Of a DNA stretch of 64,000 nt, positions 1 through 8,088 are shown one piece after another. The translations under genes and the position numbers were made by a program. The DNA is taken from positions 186,001 to 250,000 of the forward strand of contig NZ_JAGYPH010000004.1 of the NCBI RefSeq assembly GCF_018343525.1. Direction: 5' to 3'. The notes under the pieces were generated by a model that made no database searches, was not told where the DNA came from, and saw nothing but the letters and a program-made list of their open reading frames with translations. This stretch comes from Lederbergia citrea. GTDB taxonomy: Bacteria; Bacillota; Bacilli; Bacillales; Bacillaceae_C. Within the stretch, counting starts at the first letter, position 1, and each line of letters starts with the position of its first letter.

Positions 1-9
1 TAATTTCCA

Positions 10-1257
10 TTAATATTTGGCCCTTTTCTTATACTGTTTTTTCCCGTCTTCAAAAACTTTCTTTGCCTTAGACAAATCATTTCCATCAATAAAATAGGCA
101 ACTCCAGCCTGGCCAATTCCGTATGTGACCCCACCAGCAACTGCGCCTGATATTACACTCCCAGCAGCAGGAATTAATTTAACGGCTGAACGAACCCCTT
201 CCCTAACGGCGAATGCAAGTCCAAGATTCGCACCCATTGCGCCAATAAATTCAACAGCTGTTGTCCGGCTGATTTCACGCCCGGCAATATAAGCAATCGC
301 CATAATCATCAACGCTTGAACTGCTGTCAAAAGTGGCATATCGGCAAATGGTATCGGTTCAAGCCCGATGATTCCTGCGATGCCGGCCATTGTCATGATA
401 ACTTTTTGTGCTACTTTTTTTTTAGCTGAAATGGCCTGCGATGCTTTGGCTGTTTTGATCTTTGCTTCATTTGGTAATGAATCAATTAAGTAGGAAGCAA
501 CCTCATCAACATTCCAACGCATGTCATATAAAATTTTTCCGGTCTCATCAAAATCGACGTATGTACATACGGGAATGATCTTCAATAGCGGTATTTCGCT
601 CTCCTTAAAACGTTTTTCCATTAACTCCATGGCTGTTGCAATATTTTTAGCTTTTTCCGGATTTGCGTCAAACGGAATTTGCTTATAATAGGGAGGATCC
701 AGTTCATCCACTTGCGTAACAATGCAAATCACCGGAACATCATATTGATGCTTATTCCAGATAAATTCACGCAATTTATTTAACTCCTGTAAATCTTCTT
801 CAATTCTTGCATCTGTTTCTTTTGCTTTAATCAAAAATAAAAAAACATCTGGCTGCTCAGCTTCCACTTCTTTCTGCAATTGTTCTAGTGCAGTTTTATT
901 CTCAATTTGTTCGAGTGGCTTCTCACTCTCACCAAGTCCTCGTGAGTCAAGAAGTCTAATCTTTTTATTCTCCTCTGAAGGATACCAAAGCCATTTGCCT
1001 TTCCCAGTTCCCGCCTGGACAGAGCTTACAAGTTGCTTTTCCTCACTAAACAAAGCATTAACGAGAGAAGACTTCCCCGCTCCCCTTCTTCCCACGAGTG
1101 CGATTCTGGGTTCGCGCGCGTCCACTGTCAATTCTTTCAAATCACTCAACTTATCCATCATTTTACTTTTGGATTTTCCAGATAGCGGCAATTTATCAAC
1201 CTGTGCTTTTATATTTGAAAAAATAGATTCAAAATTAGACTCTTTCTCGTTACTCAT
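10..1257 (-). CDS. GTPase with DUF697-like membrane-associated C-terminus
   Basis: This 415-residue protein carries a complete Era/dynamin-type GTPase domain. Visible motifs are G1 GRRGAGKS at residues 56-63, a DxxG motif (DSRG) at 104-107 and a G4 motif TQVD at 181-184, where most relatives have NKxD/TKxD. The C-terminal third (about 285-390) is rich in Gly, Ala and hydrophobic residues and resembles the DUF697/YcjF-type domain that follows GTPases of this sort, so peripheral or integral membrane association is likely. Its cellular role is not known. The stop codon lies ten bases from the window edge, so any downstream partner is not visible. It is transcribed divergently from the gene starting at 1387. 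The GTPase assignment is firm; the function is not. Confidence 0.8.
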   Translation of the reverse strand: MSNEKESNFESIFSNIKAQVDKLPLSGKSKSKMMDKLSDLKELTVDAREPRIALVGRRGAGKSSLVNALFSEEKQLVSSVQAGTGKGKWLWYPSEENKKIRLLDSRGLGESEKPLEQIENKTALEQLQKEVEAEQPDVFLFLIKAKETDARIEEDLQELNKLREFIWNKHQYDVPVICIVTQVDELDPPYYKQIPFDANPEKAKNIATAMELMEKRFKESEIPLLKIIPVCTYVDFDETGKILYDMRWNVDEVASYLIDSLPNEAKIKTAKASQAISAKKKVAQKVIMTMAGIAGIIGLEPIPFADMPLLTAVQALMIMAIAYIAGREISRTTAVEFIGAMGANLGLAFAVREGVRSAVKLIPAAGSVISGAVAGGVTYGIGQAGVAYFIDGNDLSKAKKVFEDGKKQYKKRAKY

Positions 1258-1329
1258 GTTTGATCCCTCGCAATCTCAATCTCTTACAGATACTTTCCCC
1301 ATTAAAGAACAGTTGAACCCCTGTTTTTG

Positions 1330-1358
1330 TTTTCATCTTTACACTTTCAGCTTATAAT
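1330..1358 (+). promoter_or_regulatory. Sigma-A-type promoter for the 1387 gene and yfmM
   Basis: A -35-like TTTTCA (1330-1335), a 17-bp spacer and a perfect -10 TATAAT (1353-1358) precede the ribosome site GGAAAGG at 1371-1377. Transcription would start near 1365. Confidence 0.55.
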
Positions 1359-1386
1359 ATGACTATGAAAGGAAAGGTCTTTGAAA

Positions 1387-1638
1387 ATGAAAATTCTTAA
1401 ATGGTCTTATACGAAGCGCTATAATATTAAAGCTCGTTTTGATCAATTTCCCCATTCAGAGGTAGTTTTTAGACAAATTAAGGATTATTATTTTATTTAT
1501 ACAGTCTTTTGGTCAAAGGAAGATCCTGCTGTTGAGCGGCCCCATTTGGAAGAAATGGAGGTTCTTCTTAACCGTGAACTTGGAACTTTAGACTGCTATT
1601 TAAAACGAACAGCTCTACAAAAGCTTAATCTTCAATGA
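1387..1638 (+). CDS. Small hypothetical protein upstream of ABC-F gene
   Basis: An 83-residue protein of unknown function, rich in aromatic and charged residues, with no signal peptide, membrane segment or recognised motif. I chose the ATG at 1387 because GGAAAGG at 1371-1377 is nine bases upstream; an in-frame TTG at 1381 is only three bases from that site. A promoter with a perfect -10 box lies just upstream, and the gene ends 16 bp before the ABC-F gene, so the two are probably cotranscribed. The short, promoter-proximal position would also suit a translated leader, but there is no obvious attenuator hairpin in the 16-bp gap. It is not recognised as a family member. Confidence 0.6.
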   Translation: MKILKWSYTKRYNIKARFDQFPHSEVVFRQIKDYYFIYTVFWSKEDPAVERPHLEEMEVLLNRELGTLDCYLKRTALQKLNLQ

Positions 1639-1654
1639 AACTAGGTGCAAACAT

Positions 1655-3211
1655 ATGAGTATTTTAACCGTAAATAATTTAAGCCACGGTTTTGGCGATA
1701 GGGCAATTTTCAATAATGTATCATTTCGTTTATTGAAAGGCGAACATATTGGGCTCATTGGCGCCAATGGCGAAGGCAAATCAACATTTATGAATATTAT
1801 TACAGGCAAGCTTCAGCCTGATGAAGGAAAAGTAGAATGGGCAAAAAAAGTGCGCGTCGGCTACCTAGATCAGCATGCCATTCTTGAAAAAGGTTTAACG
1901 ATTCGAGATGTGCTAAAAATGGCTTTCCAATATTTATTTGATCTTGAAGCAGAAATGAATGGAATATACGAGAAAATGGGCGAAGCGTCTCCTGCAGAAT
2001 TGGAGCAATTGTTAGAGGAAACTGGTGTTTTGCAAGACATGCTCACTAATAATGACTTTTATCTTATTGATTCCAAGGTGGAAGAAATCGCTCGCGGGCT
2101 CGGACTTGATGACATCGGCCTGGACCGGGATGTACAAGAATTATCCGGCGGCCAAAGAACAAAAGTCTTACTAGCCAAGCTGTTGCTTGAAAAGCCGGAT
2201 ATTCTTCTTTTGGACGAGCCTACAAACTATTTGGATGAAGTTCATATAGAATGGCTGAAGCGCTATCTTCAAGAATATGAAAATGCTTTTATTCTTATTT
2301 CTCATGATATTTCCTTTTTGAACAGCGTCATCAATTTGATTTATCACATGGAAAACCAGGAATTGAACCGCTATGCAGGTGACTATCATGATTTTATGAA
2401 AGTATATGAAATGAAGAAACAGCAGCTAGAAGCGGCATTCAAAAAACAACAACAAGAAATTTCCGAACTGAAGGATTTTGTTGCCCGCAACAAGGCAAGG
2501 GTTGCGACCCGTAATATGGCTATGTCGCGGCAGAAAAAGCTCGATAAAATGGAAGTCATTGAACTGTCTGGAGAAAAACCGAAACCAGAATTCAAGTTCC
2601 GAGAAGCAAGAACATCAGGAAAAGTTATTTTTGAAACTAATCATCTTGTTATCGGCTATGAAGAACCGCTCTCAAAACCACTGAAACTTCGAATGGAACG
2701 CGGCCAGAAAATCGCGTTAACTGGAGCAAATGGAATTGGAAAAACGACATTACTTAGGAGTATACTTGGAGAAATTAACCCTGTATCTGGTAGTGTCGAC
2801 TTAGGGGATTACTTGCATATCGGCTATTTTGAACAGGAAATCAAAAGTGGAAATTCCAACACATGCATTGAAGAAGTATGGAATGAGTTCCCTTCATTTA
2901 CCCAGTATGAAGTACGAGCTGCTCTCGCTAAATGCGGTCTGACAACAAAGCATATTGAAAGTAAAGTAGATGTGTTAAGCGGTGGTGAAAAGGCTAAGGT
3001 TAGGCTTTGCAAGCTTGTCAATACCGAAACAAATATACTCGTCCTTGACGAGCCGACGAACCATTTAGATGTAGATGCAAAAGCTGAATTAAAACGGGCA
3101 CTTCAAGCTTATAAAGGTTCCATCCTTCTCATAAGTCATGAGCCGGAATTTTACCAAGATATCGCCACTGAAATATGGAATTGTGAATCGTGGACAACTA
3201 AGGTTTTTTAA
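1655..3211 (+). CDS. yfmM: ABC-F family ATPase, YfmM-like
   Basis: This 518-residue soluble protein has two ABC ATPase domains and no membrane segments, the ABC-F architecture of ribosome-associated translation factors. The first domain shows Walker A GANGEGKS (36-43), signature LSGGQ (163-167) and Walker B ILLLDEP (183-189). The second has Walker A GANGIGKT (357-364), a second LSGGE signature and VLDEPTNHLD. The charged region between the domains (about 240-320) corresponds to the interdomain linker that reaches into the ribosome in this family. Length and sequence closely resemble Bacillus subtilis YfmM, and the nearby DEAD-box gene resembles YfmL, which lies close to yfmM in B. subtilis. 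It likely acts on the tRNA exit or P site of stalled ribosomes. The endonuclease-like gene starts 13 bp after its stop codon. Confidence 0.88.
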   Translation: MSILTVNNLSHGFGDRAIFNNVSFRLLKGEHIGLIGANGEGKSTFMNIITGKLQPDEGKVEWAKKVRVGYLDQHAILEKGLTIRDVLKMAFQYLFDLEAEMNGIYEKMGEASPAELEQLLEETGVLQDMLTNNDFYLIDSKVEEIARGLGLDDIGLDRDVQELSGGQRTKVLLAKLLLEKPDILLLDEPTNYLDEVHIEWLKRYLQEYENAFILISHDISFLNSVINLIYHMENQELNRYAGDYHDFMKVYEMKKQQLEAAFKKQQQEISELKDFVARNKARVATRNMAMSRQKKLDKMEVIELSGEKPKPEFKFREARTSGKVIFETNHLVIGYEEPLSKPLKLRMERGQKIALTGANGIGKTTLLRSILGEINPVSGSVDLGDYLHIGYFEQEIKSGNSNTCIEEVWNEFPSFTQYEVRAALAKCGLTTKHIESKVDVLSGGEKAKVRLCKLVNTETNILVLDEPTNHLDVDAKAELKRALQAYKGSILLISHEPEFYQDIATEIWNCESWTTKVF

Positions 3212-3223
3212 CGGAGTTGAAAA

Positions 3224-4084
3224 ATGATGAAGGTTGAGCGTCTTGAATCAATGCTTAAAGACTTAGAAGAAAATCGAATAAAAATAAGAGAAAATAGTAG
3301 GATTTATTATGATGAAGAGCTGGACGTTAAGCAAATTCGGGAATATTATCAATCCTTTGATTTCACTATCGAAGACTCGCATGAGAGATTTCGGGAGCTT
3401 CAATCTCTAGTCGAGGATTCGCATAAAAACCGGCTGCCTTATTTTATTAGCAAGGACGAGTTATATACATGGGTAGAGCTTCAGCCTGACGGAACCATAA
3501 ACAATATTTATTCGGGGGAAGAAAACAATCCTGAGAATTTATTGAAGCAAGATTACGAAATTCAAAATCGGCGACGGGAGTTTGGGACAAATGAGCAAAT
3601 TGCCCAAACCATACCAGAAGAATTTAAATTCAATGCGGAGCATATCGTTCCACAGTCATGGTTTGCAGGGCGTGAGCCGATGAAAGGTGATCTTCATCAT
3701 ATGTTTGCCTGCGAACCACACTGCAATGCCACCCGCTCCAATTATGCCTATTATGATTTTCCCTATTACGAGCCGGAATCGCCAAATGAAAGGATTCAGA
3801 ATCATTGCGGAGTCGCTTCTGATGATTTATTTGAGCCGGAATATGGAAAAGGGACAGTTGCACGTGCTATGCTTTATTTCATACTGCGCTATCCGGATAC
3901 AATCCAGAAACCTTATAACAGAAAAATTAATTTTAAACTTTTAAGGAAGTGGAATGAGGAATTCCCTCCAGCTATCTATGAAAAACATCGCAACCAAGCG
4001 ATTTTTAAGATCCAGGGAAATCGTAATCCATTCATTGATTTCCCTGATTTGGTGGACACCTTATATTTCCCGCTCAGACGGTAA
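3224..4084 (+). CDS. Endonuclease I family nuclease without signal peptide
   Basis: This 286-residue protein contains the endonuclease I (EndA/NucM-type) beta-beta-alpha-metal core: EHIVPQSWF at 139-147, GDLHHMF at 155-161 and CNATRSN at 167-173. The family cleaves DNA or RNA without sequence specificity, using a metal-bound His in this HH segment. Most family members are secreted, but here the first 60 residues are strongly charged (MMKVERLESMLKDLEENR) with no hydrophobic core, so the protein should stay in the cytoplasm. A GGAG site precedes the ATG. It is close behind the ABC-F gene and its 3' end overlaps a rho-independent terminator. The nuclease assignment is good; target and purpose are unknown, and what protects the host nucleic acids is not evident. 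Confidence 0.75.
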   Translation: MMKVERLESMLKDLEENRIKIRENSRIYYDEELDVKQIREYYQSFDFTIEDSHERFRELQSLVEDSHKNRLPYFISKDELYTWVELQPDGTINNIYSGEENNPENLLKQDYEIQNRRREFGTNEQIAQTIPEEFKFNAEHIVPQSWFAGREPMKGDLHHMFACEPHCNATRSNYAYYDFPYYEPESPNERIQNHCGVASDDLFEPEYGKGTVARAMLYFILRYPDTIQKPYNRKINFKLLRKWNEEFPPAIYEKHRNQAIFKIQGNRNPFIDFPDLVDTLYFPLRR

Positions 4085-4102
4085 AAGTCTGGCGGTTTTT
4101 TT
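4070..4102 (+). terminator. Rho-independent terminator after the nuclease gene
   Basis: A hairpin with arms CCGC(T)CAGAC and GTCTGGCGG followed by seven T residues. The 5' arm lies inside the last codons of the nuclease gene and the T-run overlaps the end of the convergent ThuA-like gene. Confidence 0.75.
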
Positions 4103-4742
4103 AATTGCCTATTTTTATTGAGTTGGTGAGAAGTTCTATGAATATGGGGTGAAGCAACCCCTCTTCTAGGTGGGCAGGAGTCAGGCAGACGACACGTCCA
4201 TGACCATACTCATGTGTCCATCCTGCGATAGATGAACCGTCTACAGATTTGGATTTTAGAAATACATTTGTATTATCTTCATCACAGTAAACGAAATAAT
4301 GCTCATCCAATATTTCGAACTGTACATGGTGATCAATTATGTCTGTCCCTGGCTCTGAAATATATGTAACAACTTGATGTTTATCCGGATGATGTTCAAA
4401 GTAGCCTTTTAACAATGACGTATATTCAGTAATATTTTCATAGGATGCTAGACCTGAGTGCCAGGCAATCCAGCAGCCGCCTTCTTTTACATATTCACTT
4501 ATTGCTGATGCAACTTCATCGTCCATCCAAGTCTTAATTTCATCGTCCTGTGGATTTAGACGATTCTCTTTAAATAAAATAACCGAATCAGGATTACTCC
4601 GCAAATGTTCTATCATATTTTCTGCAGAGAGATATTCCACGCTTACCTCTGGAACTGATTCCAGTGCTTTGTTTAGTGATGCGACCGCCCACTCCTTCTT
4701 ATGATAAAAATCTCCGACAAATGCAATTACTCGCTTCGACAT
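4101..4742 (-). CDS. ThuA-like domain protein
   Basis: A 213-residue single-domain protein of the ThuA-like fold (a glutamine-amidotransferase-like fold first linked to trehalose utilisation). Characteristic blocks are GGCWIAWHSGLASYE in the middle and AGWTHEYGHGRVVCLTPAH near the C-terminus. No signal peptide is visible, so it is cytoplasmic. The biochemical activity of most ThuA-like proteins is undefined. It lies 14 bp downstream of a VOC-family gene on the same strand and is probably cotranscribed with it from the promoter at 5279-5307, which suggests a shared role in small-molecule (perhaps sugar-derivative) metabolism. Start: ATG with a GAGGTG ribosome site. Confidence 0.75.
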   Translation of the reverse strand: MSKRVIAFVGDFYHKKEWAVASLNKALESVPEVSVEYLSAENMIEHLRSNPDSVILFKENRLNPQDDEIKTWMDDEVASAISEYVKEGGCWIAWHSGLASYENITEYTSLLKGYFEHHPDKHQVVTYISEPGTDIIDHHVQFEILDEHYFVYCDEDNTNVFLKSKSVDGSSIAGWTHEYGHGRVVCLTPAHLEEGLLHPIFIELLTNSIKIGN

Positions 4743-4756
4743 TTTTTCACCTCATT

Positions 4757-5209
4757 TTAATCGTTTTCCAGTAGCTCAAGCATAACTTTCAAATCTTTAA
4801 CTGAGTCAATATAAGCATATCGTCCGCCTTCATATTCACCTTTTTGAACTAGTGGCATTTGCGCTCCCTCTAATAATTGAACCTTTTCTTTCATACCTTC
4901 AATTTCAAAGGCAATATGATGCACACCTTCCCCATGCTCGTCAAGATATTCTCTCCAAGTACTTGGATGTTCGTCCGGCTCTATTAATTCTAGTTGAAGT
5001 GATCCCATATTAAAGAATGCTAGTTTTGCTCTCGCTACGGTTGATTCTCCCCTATATTCCGTTTGTGCTTTATCAACAGTATCTGTAATAATCGCTTCAG
5101 GCTTATCTACCCCAAAGAAGTCAGCATACACTTGTGAAGTTTTTTCAATATCATGTACTAGAATCCCAATCTGTGTGATGAAATTATTGCCTAATAAATT
5201 TTTGCTCAT
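4757..5209 (-). CDS. VOC (glyoxalase/epimerase) superfamily protein
   Basis: A 150-residue vicinal-oxygen-chelate protein. The two beta-alpha-beta-beta-beta modules provide the expected metal ligands: His19 (GILVHDIEK), Glu74 (LQLELIEP), His97/98 (GVHHIAFE) and Glu145 (MLELLE). The overall pattern is closest to methylmalonyl-CoA epimerase/glyoxalase I-type members, but substrate cannot be assigned. First gene of a likely two-gene operon with the ThuA-like gene. The ATG is preceded by AAAGGAGAG, a strong ribosome site. Confidence 0.75.
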   Translation of the reverse strand: MSKNLLGNNFITQIGILVHDIEKTSQVYADFFGVDKPEAIITDTVDKAQTEYRGESTVARAKLAFFNMGSLQLELIEPDEHPSTWREYLDEHGEGVHHIAFEIEGMKEKVQLLEGAQMPLVQKGEYEGGRYAYIDSVKDLKVMLELLEND

Positions 5210-5278
5210 GATTAAACTCTCCTTTTTTTAAAGCGATTTCAAAAAAATATTGGCTTTTTTAGAAAATTCGGTAAATCG

Positions 5279-5307
5279 ATTCTACCATTCGTCATTTCAC
5301 CGGTCAA
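5279..5307 (-). promoter_or_regulatory. Sigma-A promoter for the VOC-ThuA pair
   Basis: On the minus strand TTGACC (-35), 17 bp, TAGAAT (-10). It lies about 70 bp upstream of the VOC start codon and partly overlaps the inverted repeat that ends the STAS gene. Confidence 0.6.
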
Positions 5308-5355
5308 TATAAGAAAACACGCAATTCTTAAAAGAAGTGCGTGTTTCCTTATATT
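5306..5355. terminator. Long inverted repeat, terminator of the STAS gene
   Basis: Arms AATATAAGaAAACACGCA and TGCGTGTTTcCTTATATT pair over 18 positions with one mismatch around a 14-base loop. It begins at the stop codon of the V4R-STAS gene. There is no long T-run, so termination efficiency is uncertain. The VOC promoter -35 box overlaps its left end. Confidence 0.5.
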
Positions 5356-6382
5356 ACTTAGATATAATCTGCATTCCTTCTAGAGCTAGTGCGTAGTGAA
5401 CGGCATGTTTTAACGTTGCGAAGCATTTAAATTCATTCAAATATATACCTTTTGAAACCAATTGCATACTTAAATTAGGGGTAATGCCAACAATTATTGG
5501 AACTGCTCCAACCAAGGACACGGCCTGTGTAACATTTTCCAGTAAGGAAATTACATAATTATCCATTTCCTTCATTCCAGTTACATCGAATATGATAATG
5601 TGAGATTGATTTTCAGTGACCTCATGCAAAGTTTTTTCAATTAATTCGCTTGATCTACATTCATCGAAACGCCCCATCATCGGTACTACCACTATGTTTT
5701 CCAACACAGGGATAATAGGAGAGGATAAATCCTTGACTAGTTTGTTGAGTTCTCTAGTCCTATCCTCCACAATCGCCTCGAGTTTTGTAATTTCAAATTC
5801 TTCTTTTCCGTCAAGTAATTCTTTAATATTCTCTGCAGGTGAAGTATTTGCTGAAAAAAATCTAATTTCCGAAACTTCATCACCAAATAATGGATGCTTT
5901 ACCGTTTCATACCATATCTTTTCTTTAAACAGCACTGAAAGAATACCAGCCCAATGGCCAGCAAGAAAGCTACCGGGTTCTTTTTTATTTTGCTGGCGAT
6001 TGATTTTCATTTCCCAATCCTCGCGAAGTTCAATTACTGCTGCCTTCTTCTCAGTAGAAAATTCTAAAATTGTATAAACTCCCCACCCGGCGCTCATATA
6101 AATGTCAGGTAACAGCGCAAGAAGCTCGTCCATAGTCTCGGTGTGCTGGACAAAAAATTCGCCGACAATAGTGCCTGTACGATAGCCAGTGGCTTCCATT
6201 ACTACACGGGCGCTTTCTTCACCGACAATTTCTTCAATTGTATCCATTAAGGTTTTAAAAGCTGAATCTATCCAGAAAAGCAGAACATCTTCCCCTTGGA
6301 ATTTTAATAAACCCCGATCCATATCCCAATAAAATTCAGCGCTATTTATTGCCTTCGAATACTCATTTGACTTCACACGCAT
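5354..6382 (-). CDS. V4R-like sensor domain fused to RsbR-type STAS domain
   Basis: A 342-residue protein with two parts. Residues about 40-180 resemble the V4R (4-vinyl-reductase/XylR-N) small-molecule sensor domain, including GYRTG (66-70) and the GHWAGILS block (142-149) followed by a KHPLFGDEVSEIRF segment. Residues about 220-335 form a STAS domain like that of RsbR stressosome proteins, linked by a short helical EDRTRELNKL segment. The STAS segment DVTG (266-269) holds a Thr equivalent to the first phosphorylation site of RsbR; at the place of the second RsbR threonine I see a glutamine, so only one site seems conserved. No kinase or phosphatase of a stressosome module is adjacent. It probably senses a ligand and signals by partner-switching, as a solitary gene. 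Confidence 0.65.
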   Translation of the reverse strand: MRVKSNEYSKAINSAEFYWDMDRGLLKFQGEDVLLFWIDSAFKTLMDTIEEIVGEESARVVMEATGYRTGTIVGEFFVQHTETMDELLALLPDIYMSAGWGVYTILEFSTEKKAAVIELREDWEMKINRQQNKKEPGSFLAGHWAGILSVLFKEKIWYETVKHPLFGDEVSEIRFFSANTSPAENIKELLDGKEEFEITKLEAIVEDRTRELNKLVKDLSSPIIPVLENIVVVPMMGRFDECRSSELIEKTLHEVTENQSHIIIFDVTGMKEMDNYVISLLENVTQAVSLVGAVPIIVGITPNLSMQLVSKGIYLNEFKCFATLKHAVHYALALEGMQIISK

Positions 6383-6452
6383 CTACCCTCCACAAATATC
6401 CTTTTCCTTATTTTACCTTACCTATAATATAAGTGTATAGAAAATGTTCAGA

Positions 6453-6479
6453 CGGGTTATGTAGTCTTACATAACCTTT
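6453..6479. repeat. Perfect inverted repeat between STAS and yfmL genes
   Basis: GGTTATGTA and TACATAACC form a perfect 9-bp stem around a four-base loop. On the minus strand, downstream of the helicase gene, there is no T-run, so it is at best a weak terminator. Confidence 0.4.
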
Positions 6480-6490
6480 AGGCACTCGTA

Positions 6491-7639
6491 TTATTTTTTC
6501 CGATTCACTTCTACTAGCTGCCCCTTGAATATTCTTCTTGGGAGAATATTCAATTTCAGCTCTCTGCCAATTTTTTTCAATTCGCGCTCTTCTCTTTCAG
6601 ATATTAAAGAAACAACGGTCCCTGTTGCCCCCATTCTGCCGGTCCTCCCCGAGCGATGAATATACTGTTCAGTATCCTCTGGGAAATCATAATGAATGAC
6701 ATGTGTCAGACCTTCTATATCGAGACCCCTAGCGGCCACATCAGTCGCCAGTAAAACCTTCACATTACTATCGCGTAGGGCTCTTAACGATTTTTCCCGT
6801 TCGCTTTTTCTCATCTCGCTGTGAAGCATTTCCAAAGATACACCTTCGTACTTAAGCTTTTCTGCAAGTACAGTCATACTGCCAACAGACCTCACGAAAA
6901 CAAGGACCTTTACCCTATCCATAGCAGCAATTTTTTGTAAAAGCTTTGCTTTATCGCGTGGTTCACATAGTAAATAACAATGATCAACAGTAGCAGAAAC
7001 CGTGTCCTTGTTTCGGCTAATTTTAATCTTTTCGGGCATTCTTCCAATCATTGCTTTCACTTGGTCAATATCTTTCACAGCCGTAGCGGAAAACAATAGA
7101 AGTTGACGGTCATTCATCGTCGATTTTACAATTGTCCGAACTGTTTCAAGATGCTCCTTCACTAACAATTGATCGCCTTCGTCAAGGACAATTGTCTGAA
7201 CTTCATGCATTTTGAGTTTTCTCAATTTAATCAATTCCAAAATACGTCCGGGCGTACCGACAACAATTTGTGGGCGCTCTTTCAATTTATCTAGTTGACG
7301 CTTAATATTAGCTCCTCCCACTAAGGAAGCCCCTACGATTGCCGTTCCTTCTGTCCACTTTTGCACCTCTTGATAAATTTGCATAACAAGTTCACGAGAA
7401 GGAGCTAAAATAACAGCTTGTAAGCTTTTACTTTCTTCTTGAATTTGATTAAGGATCGGAATTAAATAAGCTACTGTCTTTCCCGTTCCAGTAGGTGACT
7501 CTGCAACGAGATCTTTACGTTGTAATATGAATGGGATAGCTTCAGATTGAATAGCTGTAGGGCTTTCAAACCCCGATTTTTCCCATAGATTTTGAAGTTG
7601 AGGGTTTATATTTGATAAAAATTGATTGTCCTTTTTCAT
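6491..7639 (-). CDS. yfmL: DEAD-box RNA helicase, YfmL-like
   Basis: A 382-residue two-domain SF2 helicase. Visible motifs are the Q-motif region (GFESPTAIQ), motif I SPTGTGKT (48-55), motif Ia APSREL, motif Ib TPGR, motif II DEGD (153-156, a variant of DEAD), motif III SAT (184-186) and motif VI HRSGRTGR (328-335). Length matches B. subtilis YfmL (376 residues), which helps ribosome assembly and cold growth, and the short basic tail after motif VI fits. It lacks the long C-terminal RNA-binding extension of DbpA or CshA. The ATG has an AAGGAGT site seven bases upstream. It is monocistronic, and the location near the YfmM-like gene supports the name. Confidence 0.85.
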   Translation of the reverse strand: MKKDNQFLSNINPQLQNLWEKSGFESPTAIQSEAIPFILQRKDLVAESPTGTGKTVAYLIPILNQIQEESKSLQAVILAPSRELVMQIYQEVQKWTEGTAIVGASLVGGANIKRQLDKLKERPQIVVGTPGRILELIKLRKLKMHEVQTIVLDEGDQLLVKEHLETVRTIVKSTMNDRQLLLFSATAVKDIDQVKAMIGRMPEKIKISRNKDTVSATVDHCYLLCEPRDKAKLLQKIAAMDRVKVLVFVRSVGSMTVLAEKLKYEGVSLEMLHSEMRKSEREKSLRALRDSNVKVLLATDVAARGLDIEGLTHVIHYDFPEDTEQYIHRSGRTGRMGATGTVVSLISEREERELKKIGRELKLNILPRRIFKGQLVEVNRKK

Positions 7640-7753
7640 ACCTTACTCCTTACTTCCCTTATTTCGGGATTGTTCATACTTCTATCATACACAACCAATC
7701 CCATTAATAAAAACGATTACCTAAGTAGGATGAAGCCGACATGATATGTTCGC

Positions 7754-7782
7754 TTTACAATCACAAGGGAAATGAATATAAT
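7754..7782 (+). promoter_or_regulatory. Promoter of antisense antitoxin RNA
   Basis: TTTACA (-35), exactly 17 bp, TATAAT (-10). No plus-strand coding gene follows, but a rho-independent terminator lies 150 bp downstream, defining a short untranslated RNA opposite the 3' end of the toxin gene. Confidence 0.7.
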
Positions 7783-7802
7783 ATAGATAGACAGCAAAGA
7801 AT

Positions 7803-7834
7803 AAAAAAGGAGCACCAGCTGGAACTGGTACTCC
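7803..7834 (-). terminator. Terminator of the toxin mRNA
   Basis: On the minus strand GGAGTACCAG, a short loop, CTGGTGCTCC and then TTTTTT. It lies 86 bp beyond the toxin stop codon. Confidence 0.75.
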
Positions 7835-7879
7835 TTAATATACTAGCTACACTGCAAGAAGTGCAGCGACCCTGATGAA

Positions 7880-7932
7880 GAAATAATCCTCCACCTTGGT
7901 CAAAGGTATTTAGGGAGGGTTATTTCTTTTTT
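7880..7932 (+). terminator. Terminator of the antitoxin RNA
   Basis: GAAATAATCCTCC (7880-7892) pairs with GGAGGGTTATTTC (7914-7926) with one mismatch and is followed by TTTTTT. The right arm overlaps the toxin stop codon and last codons. Confidence 0.8.
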
Positions 7933-8009
7933 GTCAAAGAAATAACTGCTATGAACACTGATACGATTAAGGCTGAAAATGATATTGCAACCATTAGAGA
8001 TTCGTACAC
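7920..8009 (-). CDS. Holin-like type I toxin, small hydrophobic peptide
   Basis: A 29-residue peptide beginning at a GTG codon: VYESLMVAISFSALIVSVF is one transmembrane helix and the tail TKKK is basic. This is the pattern of the small 'putative holin-like toxin' family of Firmicutes, whose members typically start M(T)VYE(A/S)L and end in lysines. A strong GAGGAGGTGA ribosome site lies upstream; the spacing to this GTG is long, so an upstream in-frame CTG or GTG (8022-8024) could also serve. The gene is overlapped by an antisense RNA from the opposite strand. The sequence shows a small membrane peptide and convergent RNA; toxicity is inferred from the family. Confidence 0.65.
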   Translation of the reverse strand: MYESLMVAISFSALIVSVFIAVISLTKKK

Positions 8010-8079
8010 GTTCCTCAGCGTCACCTCCTCTATGAGGAAGTGGTCGCTGCCCATCCTACCTATATAGCTGTATACCTGT

Positions 8080-8088
8080 ATTATATCA
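8080..8088 (-). promoter_or_regulatory. Extended -10 promoter of the toxin gene
   Basis: TGaTATAAT on the minus strand is a perfect extended -10 element. No good -35 box is seen. The start would give a 5' leader of about 65 nt before the toxin GTG. Confidence 0.5.

Larger units (their letters stand above)
7789..7932 (+). ncRNA. Predicted antitoxin RNA of a type I TA locus
   Basis: A near-consensus promoter ends at 7782, and the terminator at 7880-7932 ends the transcript, giving an RNA of about 140 nt with no plausible reading frame. The convergent toxin mRNA ends at the hairpin at 7803-7834, so the two RNAs would be complementary over about 130 nt, including the last codons of the toxin. 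A small CTGCA/TGCAG hairpin lies in the middle. This is the organisation of convergent type I antitoxins such as RatA. Confidence 0.65.
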
